Below are positions 13,109-23,732 of a stretch of DNA of 64,000 bases, in pieces (position 1 is the first letter of the stretch; the number at the start of each line of letters is the position of its first letter). The stretch is from Puccinia triticina (taxonomy: Eukaryota > Basidiomycota > Pucciniomycetes > Pucciniales > Pucciniaceae): NCBI RefSeq assembly GCF_026914185.1, contig NC_070561.1, positions 2,542,001-2,606,000 of the forward strand, in the 5' to 3' direction. The notes under the pieces are model-generated. The model was given only the letters and a program-made list of their open reading frames with translations. It made no database searches and had not been told where the DNA came from. Position numbers and translations under genes: made by a program.

Positions 13109-15039
13109 ATAGTATCAAGTTGAATTTTACTTTAATTTTGTACATGAGGGCATATAACATGAATTACAAGAAACCCATTTTTTTCAGAGGAATTAAATTT
13201 GAGAATGTCAATTTTGCTTTGCTATCCTTCAACACCAGTAAACAGGAGCAATTGATGAGTTGGATTTGGGTGAAATATCATTTCATCATATTTTTTCCTA
13301 AAGTTGTACCTAGAAAACAAGAGAAAATACTATGCAACATTGTGTTGAGTCCCAAATCAATTCTGGATGACTTTTGAATCACTTCTCCATCCACTTGACA
13401 ATTCATTTAGGGATGAGTTACTAATCCACATCAGGCCTACATCCAACCAAAACTCACATAAAATTCAGCTCTGGCACTCCCTGGGGAGTGGGAACGTATC
13501 TCCCCTGGTGACATGGACCAAAAATATCCCTCATCTTGACCACCATACAACCTCTAGAGTCAAATCATCACACACTTTCATCAAATCTTATCTTTTAGGT
13601 CCCAACAGCTCTTTTTCTGCTTTCATCAAATTGTTCACAAACCCCCTTGAAGCTCAATCTCACCAGATCTCTGTGGCCCATCACAAGGAGAAAATCAGAA
13701 GCCTGCGGGGAATAGTAATGAGCTGGACACCCACCAAAGCAGACCTGACCCAAGTCAACCAAATCCAAGACCAGCTACTAGTGCAGGCCATTAACTGCCT
13801 ATTCAAAGGATCTGGTACGGCGATCACTATCCAAGAAATAACCAAAGCTCAGACCACTCGTGGACAACCAAAAGGAGCTAAAAACAACCAAAAAGGATTG
13901 GTCTGCCTTTGAACATGTCAAGAAGAAAAGGAAGAATGAAGAGCCCCAGCCTGCACCTGCAAGAACTAAGAAACAGAAGCTAGTGGACGCCAGAACAATA
14001 AAGAAGCAAGAAGCAAGACAAGAGTGGAAAGAATAACAGAAGCAGAAGAAAGAAGAGGAGAAGAACAAGAAACAAGACAACAAAAAGAAGAAATAACCAG
14101 CGCCCAAGAATAGAAAACTCCCAGTCACAAATTTCAAAAACACCAAGTCAGCCTCACCATCACCGTCTCCTTCTCCTTCTCCACCTGCTAAGGAAGAAGA
14201 TCTGTCCTATCAGGGCCACCACCAACAAGCCAGCTGTTCCACCTCCTGGGAAATCCACTGTCACCAAGAAGAAATTATGTCCTGTCAGGGCCACCACAAG
14301 TAAGCCAGCTGTTCAATCTACATCCCTCCCACCTCAGTGAGGCTCCTCCACAATCTGACCCCGCCCCCCTGGCAATCTAGCCAAGTCCCACCTCTGCAGG
14401 CCACCTGATTCCCACCTCCTCAAGCTTCCCCTGTCCAAACTCCCCCCACCTCACAGCCACCACTCACACCTCATTGGGTTACCTCACTCCCAGAAATCAT
14501 ACAACCCTCAGTCTGCAACATCTTTGATGTTGATGCAGATAGCCATTGTGGATTCTGGGCAGTGGTGTGGTGCTTGTGACATGGTGAGGGTGATTATGCT
14601 TATATACAAGAAGAACTTATCAAGGAAATTGGCAAGCAGCCTGACTGATACAAAAAGTTGGGAACTTTTCATGACATCAACAACACTTTGAAAAGGATCC
14701 AGTGCAATTGTCCAGGTATTTGTGGTCACATTTAGCTTCCTGATGTTACATTCCAATACTTTATAAGATAATTGATGTATATACATAAGTGTGTGAAATC
14801 AATAGCACTTTAAAAAAACCTATACCCAGTGGAAATCCCCCTTGTACTCCCCTGCATTGTATACCATCACCCACATGCCAAAATGAAAAATATATGCAGT
14901 CCCTGGCTTCTCCGGCATCCCTGGTCAGTCCTTGAATTCAAAAAATATCTCCAACTCCGCTTGGGCACTCACAGATCCCTACCTGGCCCAAAGCCCCTAC
15001 ACAACCTTTCCATCACGCTACACACATGTGAATAGCTCC

Positions 15040-16031
15040 CAAGGAGGAGAACCGGGAAGCAGGCTGCTGCATGTGGGCTAGCCTTTGGAGTCCCAATTCA
15101 ATAGCTAAATCAACCACTGCTCTACATAATAAATATCATCACCAAATCCATATGAACGCCACAGGATACCCCAAAAATCACCATCAACAACCATCAGGGA
15201 TGGACCACCTCTTGTATGTAGTTGATCTGTGAATTTTTGGACTCATATTCAATTCCATTGGATGAATAGCCTCACTCCCCCTAGTAGGAACCACTGTTGA
15301 TAATTTAATACTTGTGTTATTTTCTGGAAACGTTAGAGGCATAAATAAGGAAAAAGGTCTATAATCTCATTTGCTTTCTTTGAATATTCTGAATAGGCTA
15401 ATTTATGATTTTTGGCCATTTGTTTAGTGCAGAGGTTATTTAAGCATTGTCAGAAATGGATTGCTACTGTGCTTGATACCTGTCTTGACACCAATCCATC
15501 CCCTTCTTGGTAAATGTCCAAGCCAGAGAAATCTTATCAGAACGACTGATATTGTGATATGTTTTTCTTTTCTGGGGGTTGAGTGGGGCATTTGATTTGA
15601 GGCGTTCAAATGAAGCACAGCCAAAGTGCTCACCAAAAACTCACCGTTCATGGCTGCTTGCACCCACTTCCATGTATCTCAATGAATCCACTTCAACCAA
15701 GGATGAAGTAAATCCTACAGGCAATGGTGGGTAGTTCCTTATGTTTTGTTATCCACATGATTTGTGTAACACAAAGTTGCAGATGGCATAGACCTGTAGG
15801 GGATTTTCAAGGTCCGGATTGCCATGGCCTGGGTTTTTTCCAAGTTGGTTTGGGCCCCAGGGTTTTTTGTATTTTTGCTGATTTTTCCCAGTGTAGATAC
15901 TCTGTAATCCTGTATCTCCCATCACCTCTGAATGAAACCCACATGGCTACTCCTCTTCTTGCAGTTTCTTATTCTGTGCCTTAATCATGGTTGTAAGAAA
16001 GGCTGCAAAGGCCCAACAACAACAATACCAT
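15040..16031. other. No gene recognised; start of an internal fragment
   Basis: AT-rich with short frames only. GTTGCAGATGGCATAGACCT at 15777 is repeated inverted at about 18003-18022. Part of it could be internal sequence of the retroelement whose LTR-like copy starts at 16032, read leftwards on the minus strand. Confidence 0.35.
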
Positions 16032-16938
16032 TGTAGTGGCCCATTTGGTTGACCGCTAGTCAGAAGCATTCTTGCCGCTGCTGCCAGCAAGATCAGCAAG
16101 TCTCCGATTCATTCTCACCCTTCAAGATTTTCAAGATTCAAGATCCTCACTCATTCCTCAACATCCTCAAAGTTTCATCTTCAAGGCCCTCAAGATGTCA
16201 TCAAGAACCTCAAGCTTCAAGATTCAAGAATCCGCACCTCAAGCTTTCAATCATCAAGACTTCAAGATCCTCAGCCTCTCAAGCTCTCAGTTTATTCCTC
16301 CCAATCCTTCTCATCCTCTTCCCCAGTTTCATTTCCCCCTCTGCTCCAATCCCTTCAAATTCTTGGTCCCAACACAGCATGTGCTGTGGGTTTGTCTCTT
16401 GTTTTCTCTGTGGTTTTCATGTGGTTTTGATTCTTCTTCTCCCTTTATTCTCTTTCCATTGGTGGTTGATTGTTTTCTTTATGTGTCTGCGTTATCTCTT
16501 TGGTTTCTCCTTTTTGTCTTGTGTTTTTTCTTTTCTTTTCTTCTCACCCTGTTTTCTGTTGTGTTGTGCGCGCGCATGGCGCGCAAGGAGATGATTAAAT
16601 GTATGTGACAGGTTGCCTCCCTGAGTCCAAGTTTGTCAAACTTGGAGGATGGGAGAGGCATGGCATTCTGATCCAAGAGATAAGGCCATCACTTTTTCCA
16701 AATCATCATCAAGAATCCTGAGTCCCTCCAAATCCATCAAGATCACCAGATCCTTCCTCAACCAACAAAAAACCCCCAAGGATCCAAACCCCTTGGTGAA
16801 CTTCAAACCACTTCCCCCCAGCTATCAATTTGAATCCGTACAACTCTTTCTGGAACGATCCATGAGGGCAGTCACCCCAACACCTACCCCCTCCCAGCGC
16901 TTCCACTGGCCTAACACCGGACAGAGCTCCATACCACA
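16032..16938 (-). mobile_element. LTR-like copy related to the solo LTR at 9577
   Basis: It shares the layout of 9577-10433: CAAGATC-rich tract, pyrimidine run, TGCGCGCGCATGGCGCGC at about 16566, and a terminal block near TGTGGTATGGAGC on the minus strand. Ends fit TG..CA but no target duplication is visible. Leftward on the minus strand the next bases ATGGTATTG could be a primer-binding site, suggesting the 5' LTR of a truncated element rather than a solo LTR. Confidence 0.5.
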
Positions 16939-17767
16939 GCAAACTTCAAGCCCAGGAATCAAACAATTCCAATGCAAACTCAACCCCATCAAACTTTTTT
17001 GGTCTGAAATCAAAGACAGTAAGTTTCTATGCATTTCCCAACATTTCCTTTGCAATTTTAAGTTCATAACAATCTGAATAAGTTCTGTATGTTCTTAGAA
17101 TACAGGGAGAAATCACACACCACACAATCTTTCCCCGCTGCAAAGCAGATTTTTGAATTGGTTTCCAAAATCTCCCCTCTTATCACAATCTGAAAGTACT
17201 TCTGTTGAATCAATTGACAGATCTCATTCTATCAAGAAGTTTATAACTGCCCTCAATTGCAAGTACTGATGAAAAATCACAAATCTCATTGCTGCATGCC
17301 TCAAAATGCAGAAATTGGAGTTGACATGCTTACTTCATAGCTTCCTTCACTCAATTATTTTTGTAAATATTACTCTCCCTTGCTTGTTTTTTTCATTTCT
17401 GCTTGAGTTAAGGATGATATTGTGGTACAAAAATGTCATAAAAATAAAATTTAACTCAAAGTACATAGATAAGGACTTTTCCTACGGTTTTATAGGTAGT
17501 TTCTGTATTGAAAGGTCCACAAAAGAAAAACCTGGGAAGAAATCACTTTCAATCCCTCCTGCGCTCCCTGACCCCAATGACCTTATTAATCCATGGTACC
17601 AACAAGCATTTTTCAAGGGTTTCTGAATACATTGGTCAGGGCATTGTGGCATTTAGCTGAGGTGCGGGTCTGGACTTGATATGGTGGGGCGGACCAAACG
17701 GGCAAGGGTGCACGCGCAATATGATGGTGGCTGTCCCAAACGGCCAAGGAAGATAACCAAAGCCCAG
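16939..17767. other. No gene recognised
   Basis: Short frames only, with no family motifs. Base composition matches the surrounding repeat-rich sequence. Confidence 0.35.
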
Positions 17768-17810
17768 TAATAATCCAAATAAGGTTCATTAAACCTTATT
17801 TGGATTATTA
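17768..17810. repeat. Perfect 19-bp hairpin
   Basis: TAATAATCCAAATAAGGTT pairs exactly with its reverse complement across a 5-nt loop. It is flanked by GGACCAAACGGGC at about 17690 and CCAAACGGGGCC at about 17850, like the ends of a small GGCCCGTTTGG-type MITE. Confidence 0.7.
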
Positions 17811-17984
17811 CGCTGCGCTTGATTATCACATATCACACTGGGCCCTGCCAAACGGGGCCTAAGTGCATAGCCAACATAGATTTAGAATCTATATGGTCTG
17901 AAACCCCCAAAAATGTGGTCATCATGTGTTTTGGCCCAATGGGCCAAGCAACATAGTGCCTGCATCCAAGATGTTTTCTTTTGT

Positions 17985-18024
17985 CTCCAGGCCCTACAGG
18001 TCTATGCCATCTGCAACTGCTACC
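17985..18024. repeat. Inverted partner of 15777
   Basis: CCCTACAGGTCTATGCCATC and the following GCAAC are the reverse complement of 15777-15803. The two arms are 2.2 kb apart and may be remnants of one inverted-repeat element. Confidence 0.55.
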
Positions 18025-18039
18025 CACTTTATCCACCAC

Positions 18040-20166
18040 ACCCCGTTACATTATGAGAGATCCAAGCCAGGTTTTTCTTTGTTTGGAACAAACATCCCTG
18101 GTGCTTGGACTCAGTACTCAAAGCTCTTTAGCTTGAGTGATACAATTTCTTGGACAAATCCAAACCAATTTCTACTTGGACCGGTCTTACCAATTGAGCC
18201 ATGTGGGTCCCACCTTTGGGCACCCAATGGATCCAAGTTGTTGATATTCTTGGACCAGCTTGTTGGAGATCCTTGGACATCCATAGGTCCAAGAAGCTGT
18301 AGAGATATCTACTCAAAGATTGTTAGTTCCAGTGGAGGATCTGCTTGGACAAATTAAATCCAAGTTCTACTCAGACTGGGTCATCCCTGGAGCCTGTCTG
18401 GTCCAAATTCAGGAAAAGGATGAAATGTGAAATCAATTTCTCCAAATTTGGAATAAAAGATTTACATAAGTTCACAATCTTCATTAATTATGGATTACAT
18501 GATGAATTGTTGATGTCATTTTTGCTGGGGGAAACAGGAGTCATTGGGGTAAATTTGAGAGGTAGGCTGATGGGCATGGCCGTGCAATCCCAGCATAAAC
18601 AGATGGAGATTCTCACAGTCCTCTGTATGAATCTAGGCTAACAATGTTGGTGACACCTGCACTTATGAGTGGTAAAAAGACATTGGTCAGCTGCAAGAGG
18701 AGGGAATAGTTTTGGGAGGTTTGGGAGGGAGGCAAGCTTAACTAAGCCTCTCAAACGGAGGGTCCAGAGGACCCTGCCCACAGGGCTCTCTGTAGGAGAG
18801 GCTTATGAATTACATTCTGAAAGCTGGCAGACAAAGGAAGGATTTTCAACCCCAAAAACACTATTTAAAAGTCAACAACACATGTACAGAGAAATCTGAG
18901 TAGACAGTTTTCTTGGCTGTACTGAGAGATCTGCATCCGTGGCTAGATTAGCCTGAGCTAACTAGCTCAGATTATGATTGGAATAGGCTAATCCAATTGG
19001 CCATCCGCATGGGTGGGGATTAGCGGGTCTGAGGCTGTTGGAGGTTATGTGTTTAGGTCTCTATATGTTATGTGTTTGGCACCTAAACACATAAAGTTCA
19101 TGCTAGCAAGCATGATGAATTTTCATTTTGGGATTAGTCCCAGGATTAGTGGGGTCTACATTTAGACCCCACTAGCTCCAAATGGAGCTCCGGGTCAAGT
19201 TCATCCTGGTTGATCTAACCCAATGCGGGTGTGGGGTTGAGCTACTAATCCAGGCTGACTTAGTGCCAGGTGTGGATGGTCTGATGTGCCTATTTCTTTG
19301 AGGCCTAAACTCCAAAACTGATTGAAGGAATCCATTTCTACTTTCAAAGGAATCCTGAAGGATATGTATCCCATTGCTCCAAAGATCCATTTTCTGATAA
19401 TATGCAAGATTGAATATCATGTCTGCAACAAAATGCAACAATTGAGTGACTACAGGTGTAGGATCTGAAGATATCTGCGGGTTTGTGAATCCAAGATCCA
19501 CAAGGCATGCTGGTTGTAGATCCTTGTTTACATTTCTTCATTCTTTTTTTATTTTTGAAATATTAGTACAGGGAGAACAGTTGCGTTTTAGAAGATGAGA
19601 CCAGTGCCAAATGAAAGCTGAGGTCCAGAAGCATCATTTGGCTCTGGAGCAGGTCCGCAGGAGCTGAGGGGCAGGCTGGCTGAGGCTTAATTTTTCCCTC
19701 CAGTCATTTGTGACTTCTCTCTCAGCCACAATTTTGACTTTGTGCACGAGTCCCTCCCTTGCCGCCAGCCACAGCGAGCCTCCCACCAGGGGACTTGGGC
19801 TGAGTGAGGGAGGGAGGGAAGGGAGGAGAAAGTTGCACGTACCAACCAGAAGAGCGCCGTGGACCAGGACCCCATCGACCGACCCACTTCTTCCATCGGC
19901 TGGCCCAGCCGATGGGGTTGTGTGATCTTGAGCGCACTTGGAGAATTCTGAGTTGGGTGATTGTTTGGCAGGTCATGCGGCTCGCTTGCGCACGCAACCT
20001 CATGTGGGCCCTGATTATCCGCATTATGTAGGCTTTTTAAAGAATGTATTTTCGGAGGATCTGCGAACGCCAAATTTTTTTTGACTTGTCCAAACTTCTT
20101 GAAAAACACAACACCCCTCTCATTCCAAGATCCAGGCCCCCGTGTTTCCTCTTCGCTCACTAAAAG
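18040..20166. other. Repeat-rich spacer upstream of the carboxypeptidase
   Basis: No recognised gene. 18905-19200 has nested short palindromes (for example TATGTGTTTAGG..CCTAAACACATA and GGGGTCTA..TAGACCCC) typical of a MITE. 19690-20166 is more GC-rich and presumably contains the carboxypeptidase promoter and 5' UTR; open frames there are not conserved. Confidence 0.4.
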
Positions 20167-22679
20167 ATGATTTTCTACCTCTTGACATATTTGGTTACTG
20201 TTCTTTATCTTAGTGCATTCAGTGTCTCGTCTAATTGTGCTCCTCGGTCGCCCTCCAAGCATTACGATGGCACGATTCAGGGCCAAGGTGCCTACCGGCT
20301 GATCGCGGATAGCAACATTTGTGAAACTACGCCTGGAGTCCATACTTACTCCGGCTACATTAACATTTCCCATAATCACTCAATGTTTTTTTGGTTCTTT
20401 CAAGCGCGTAACAATCCTCAGAGCGCGCCGTTCACTCTCTGGTTAAACGTGCGCAATTCTCCTTTAGCCGATGCCAACATATGCTAGATTGATAAGTCGA
20501 CTCATCCTTTTCCAGGGAGGCCCAGGATGCAGCAGTCTGATCGGTGCTTTCCAAGAAAACGGCCCTTGTAAGGTCAACGCACAAGGTAACGCAACGACCT
20601 TGAATCCTTACTCATGGAATAAATACGCTGTCAGTTTCTTGCCCATCTAAGGCACTTGATGCTTTGATCCTCCGGCTTGGATGCGAGTTCGGAACTAACA
20701 ACTTTTCTCCTTGTTTTGGCAATCATGCATCACAGCATGTTCTTTATTTGGACCAAGTGAGCAAGGATCCTCAGTTCTTTGGGTTGCGTCTTCCATATCC
20801 CCGAGTATTAAATCATTGAATCCAACCTTTCACTTTCAGCCGATTCCTGCGGGTTTCTCATACGGCATTCACGACGTCTACAGTACACAGCAAGCGGCGC
20901 ACCGCGTTTGGAAATTCTTCCAAATCCTTTTCAGTATCCCCCATTTCTCGACGTATGAGTCTCGCGAACTATCTTTTTGGACTGAGAGCTATGGGGGCCA
21001 GTACGGTCAGTCAATGTTTAGCTTGATCAGTGGAGCTTTTGTCAAGTAGATATTAAAATACTGTCTATTGCACCAGGCCCTAAATTCACAGAAGTGAGCA
21101 GCTGTCTTCTATTTGATATTTCGATATTGTTTAAGGTGTTGAAATGTTGAATCTTTTCAATTTAGCACTTTGAACATCAGAACAGCATGATCAAAGCGAA
21201 GAAGATTGAAGGACATATCGTACATCCTGCCTCCTTGGGAATAGTGAGTTATCAAGCCCTTCCAGCTCGATGGCCTTGTCTTTGTTAACTCCGGATGACA
21301 CTTTTGCACTTGTTTTCAGACTACTGGCTGGTTTGACCCCTACTACCATGTAAGCTTCCTCTAACGATTGATCTCTATGCGGGATAGTTTAGCTGTTTCA
21401 CTAATGCCCGGTTTGATGTGAAACAACCAATTATCAAAAACAAAAAAATGACATATACACAGTACCCATCGTACTACGACTATGCCCAAGCCAAATATAA
21501 CCACGTAGAGGATCTTGTGGAGTCATATGTCTTAGCCGGGATCAAAAAAGCCTTGGACTCTCCCAACGGCTGTGTAGCCCAGATCAAGCAATGTGCCTAC
21601 ACTGGTAATAACACGATTTGTCGAGAAGCCGACGACTTTTGCACGCGATACGTGTCAAACCCTGCCATGGGAGAGAGGAATCCGTACTTCTGTGAGATGT
21701 ACATTTTCATCTTTCAACGACATTGCCATAATCTGACACCCCTTACTTTCCTGCAGTTACCAATCCGAGGACGGATCCTTTCCCATCAGAATCAGTGAGT
21801 TTGTCTATCATCTTCGTGTGACTGATGCTGAGCAGTCAACTCGCCATCAATTACAGTATCTCAAATATTTAGCCATGCCGGAAGTCACGAGTGCAATCGG
21901 TGCGGAATCAAAATTCACCGAATGCCCAGATGGGTAAGTCGTATTGGTCTTCCCATATCTTCGCACCAACCGAATCGCTGCTTACGCGTTTGATCCAGTC
22001 CCAATGACGATTTCACAACCACTGGAGACGCCGCCAGGTCCTCGACCCCAGCACTTGCTAAGCTACTCGACAAAGGATTGCGTACTGTGATTTGGGCTGG
22101 TGTATGTTACTTCATCCTCAGTTTCCCTCGACAAGATAATGATCATGAATCATTTTGATTGTTCCACAGGACCGTGATTTTATTTGTAACACGTAAGACA
22201 GATTTCTTTTAATTAATCCACAACCCTGTCTGTCGACCGCCTGTCGAATGCCGTTCAACTGTGGTCTAGATACTCATTTTTTACGATACATCAGGCTCGG
22301 TGGTTATCGATCCATTAGCTCGATGAAGTGGAAATATGCAGAAGAATTCCGCAAAGCACCTTGGTCTACGTTACACTTCAAAGGCCAAATCGCTGGAAAA
22401 TACAAGACAGCCGGTAAAACTTCATTGCTCATGACGGATTTTACTTCCAATGCTGATTAAATACTCGCATGCTTCTCCAGGTCCCTTGACCTACATCACA
22501 GTGTACAACGCAGGTCACGAAATTCCCGCATACAAGTAAGATATTGGTATTTCACGCAGTGCTAGGCAATTTAGAAAAAACCTGTAAATTGACCTAAATC
22601 AAAATGTTTTTACAGACCAGAACTGGCCTTAGAGGTTTTCAGACAAACCATCTTGCATGAACCTATTCACAGTACCTAG
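20167..22679 (+). CDS. Secreted serine carboxypeptidase (peptidase family S10), 15 exons
   Basis: Removes C-terminal residues from peptides, probably in the secretory pathway or outside the cell. Exons: 20167-20448, 20516-20629, 20736-20756, 20840-21005, 21077-21093, 21166-21243, 21320-21349, 21463-21691, 21757-21794, 21857-21933, 21999-22101, 22170-22192, 22295-22413, 22481-22535, 22616-22679 (TAG). The sum is 471 aa with every phase consistent. Residues 1-22 form a hydrophobic signal peptide. GGPGCSS lies at about 95. The catalytic triad is Ser189 in WTESYGGQY, Asp388 in GDRDFICN and His445 in NAGHEIP. Exons of 21, 17, 30 and 23 nt are notably small. Some 100 residues shorter than vacuolar carboxypeptidase Y since it lacks a long propeptide. 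Convergent with the kinase gene. No disruption seen, so likely active. Confidence 0.92.
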
Positions 22680-23732
22680 AAAGGGTGAAAATCTAATAAA
22701 TTCGGACGTCATAGTCATAGTAATATTCAGTTATAGAGACGTCGAGAGAAATTGGGATGAAAGACTGCTGTCTATCTGATGTTTGTAGCTTTGTCGTTGT
22801 GTTTTTTTTTGTACCACACTCGACATGCTACTTAGTATTTGCTTGAAAGACAATTTGGTCTCGTACTTTTTCCAAAGGGCCCAGCTCATGGGGTGCATTC
22901 CTGGAAATGGCTTGAACTCAGGGTGTAAATTAGGGTGGGTCGGGCCCAGTGAGAGGGGGAGAGCGCAAGCTAAAACGAAACGGGGTGTGGAGGAACAAAA
23001 CGGCGCGAATTGGGAAGAACATAGCAGATGCGATTAGACAAATGAACGACACGGAACGGACGGGCGGTTCGGTCTCCGGTCCCGATGATGATGACCATTC
23101 ATCACTCGAAGACAAACACATAACACACATTATATATATTAAGTTTATAGAGTCAATCAAGGCGATAAAAAAACACAACGCGGGGATGGCGGAGCAGAAG
23201 GTGGACTAAAGATGAAAAAACGAGGTGTTCAGGGACTGCGATCAAGTATTGATGCGGAGGACAAATTAATAAGCCGAGAGAGTTTTTTTTGTTTTTCGAA
23301 CAGATTATATGTGTGGGAAAAAGCAAACAAACAAAGAATGATAGCTAAATGGGCACTCGAGTGGGGCTGCAATGGAACAGTTAGGCTGCACGCGAAAAGG
23401 AGGGACTGAATGGATGGATGGATGGTTGGATGAGGGATTGAGGAAAAGAAAGAATAAAAAAGACAGAGCGAAAGATGAAAAGAAGGGCATTCATTAAAGG
23501 TGATACACAATTTTTTTCAGGAATGTTTTTTTTTCACGATGGGGAAAAGTTGTGTATCAAGATATACACCACGGGCGCACGGTGGAGTCCCGTGGGACAG
23601 CATACGAAATGATGACCCCACAGAGGCATCGAAAGCCGTCCAAAAAATGCATTTTTGGTTCCTGGGACGGCTGGATGTGAGGCCCCTAAGGTGCACACGA
23701 GAAGTAAGTCCTCCGCAAAAATAAAAGACCAA
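22680..23732. other. Convergent intergenic region
   Basis: Lies between the 3' ends of the carboxypeptidase and the kinase and should hold both terminators. AATAAATT near 22694 may be the carboxypeptidase polyadenylation signal. Contains a short GGATG run near 23410; no gene recognised. Confidence 0.4.

Larger units (their letters stand above)
7728..13510. mobile_element. CACC-ended TIR element C (CACTA-like, non-autonomous) with nested hAT
   Basis: Ends are CACCAGGGGAGAT at 7728 and ATCTCCCCTGGTG at 13510. Both sides have subterminal palindromic CACTCCC..GGGAGTG. ACA is duplicated at 7725-7727 and 13511-13513, and removing one copy rejoins the MULE reading frame exactly. Without the nested hAT it is about 1.08 kb, like elements A (42938-44053) and B (60749-61851), with which it shares interior segments including TGTACGCGCGTACA at about 8103. 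No transposase of its own. Confidence 0.85.
5641..14770 (+). pseudogene. MULE transposase with FAR1-like zinc finger and OTU domain, split by an insertion
   Basis: Mutator-like transposase remnant. 5641-6200 is a Pro/Ala-rich then acidic N-terminal region. 6500-7000 is a FAR1/WRKY-GCM1-like DNA-binding region (FHFKCDR, then WKFSVSHPNHNHWP), apparently split by an intron near 6656-6729. 7220-7505 is the MULE transposase core (YNTNKYQMPLIHINGFTGAN, then FFTEQE-like and FPNLVHML, TWHIQKK). The frame stops at 7727 and resumes at 13511 (HHTTSRVKSSHTFIK), because element 7728-13510 is inserted. 14513-14770 encodes an OTU-like cysteine-protease segment (DVDADSHCGFWAVVWCL) as in other fungal MULEs, possibly running to about 15040. 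Dead: TGA at 7503 and TAA at 7569, a TAG at 7028, a frameshift near 7180, further stops in the OTU part. Terminal inverted repeats were not found, so the element's limits are unknown. Confidence 0.85.

Noticed and set aside
16049..16608. Two overlapping frames of about 180 aa rich in Ser and Phe
   Set aside because: They lie in the pyrimidine-rich part of an LTR-like copy; composition explains the open frames.
19687..20379. 230-aa minus-strand frame upstream of and across carboxypeptidase exon 1
   Set aside because: Antisense to a well-supported exon and without recognisable domains.
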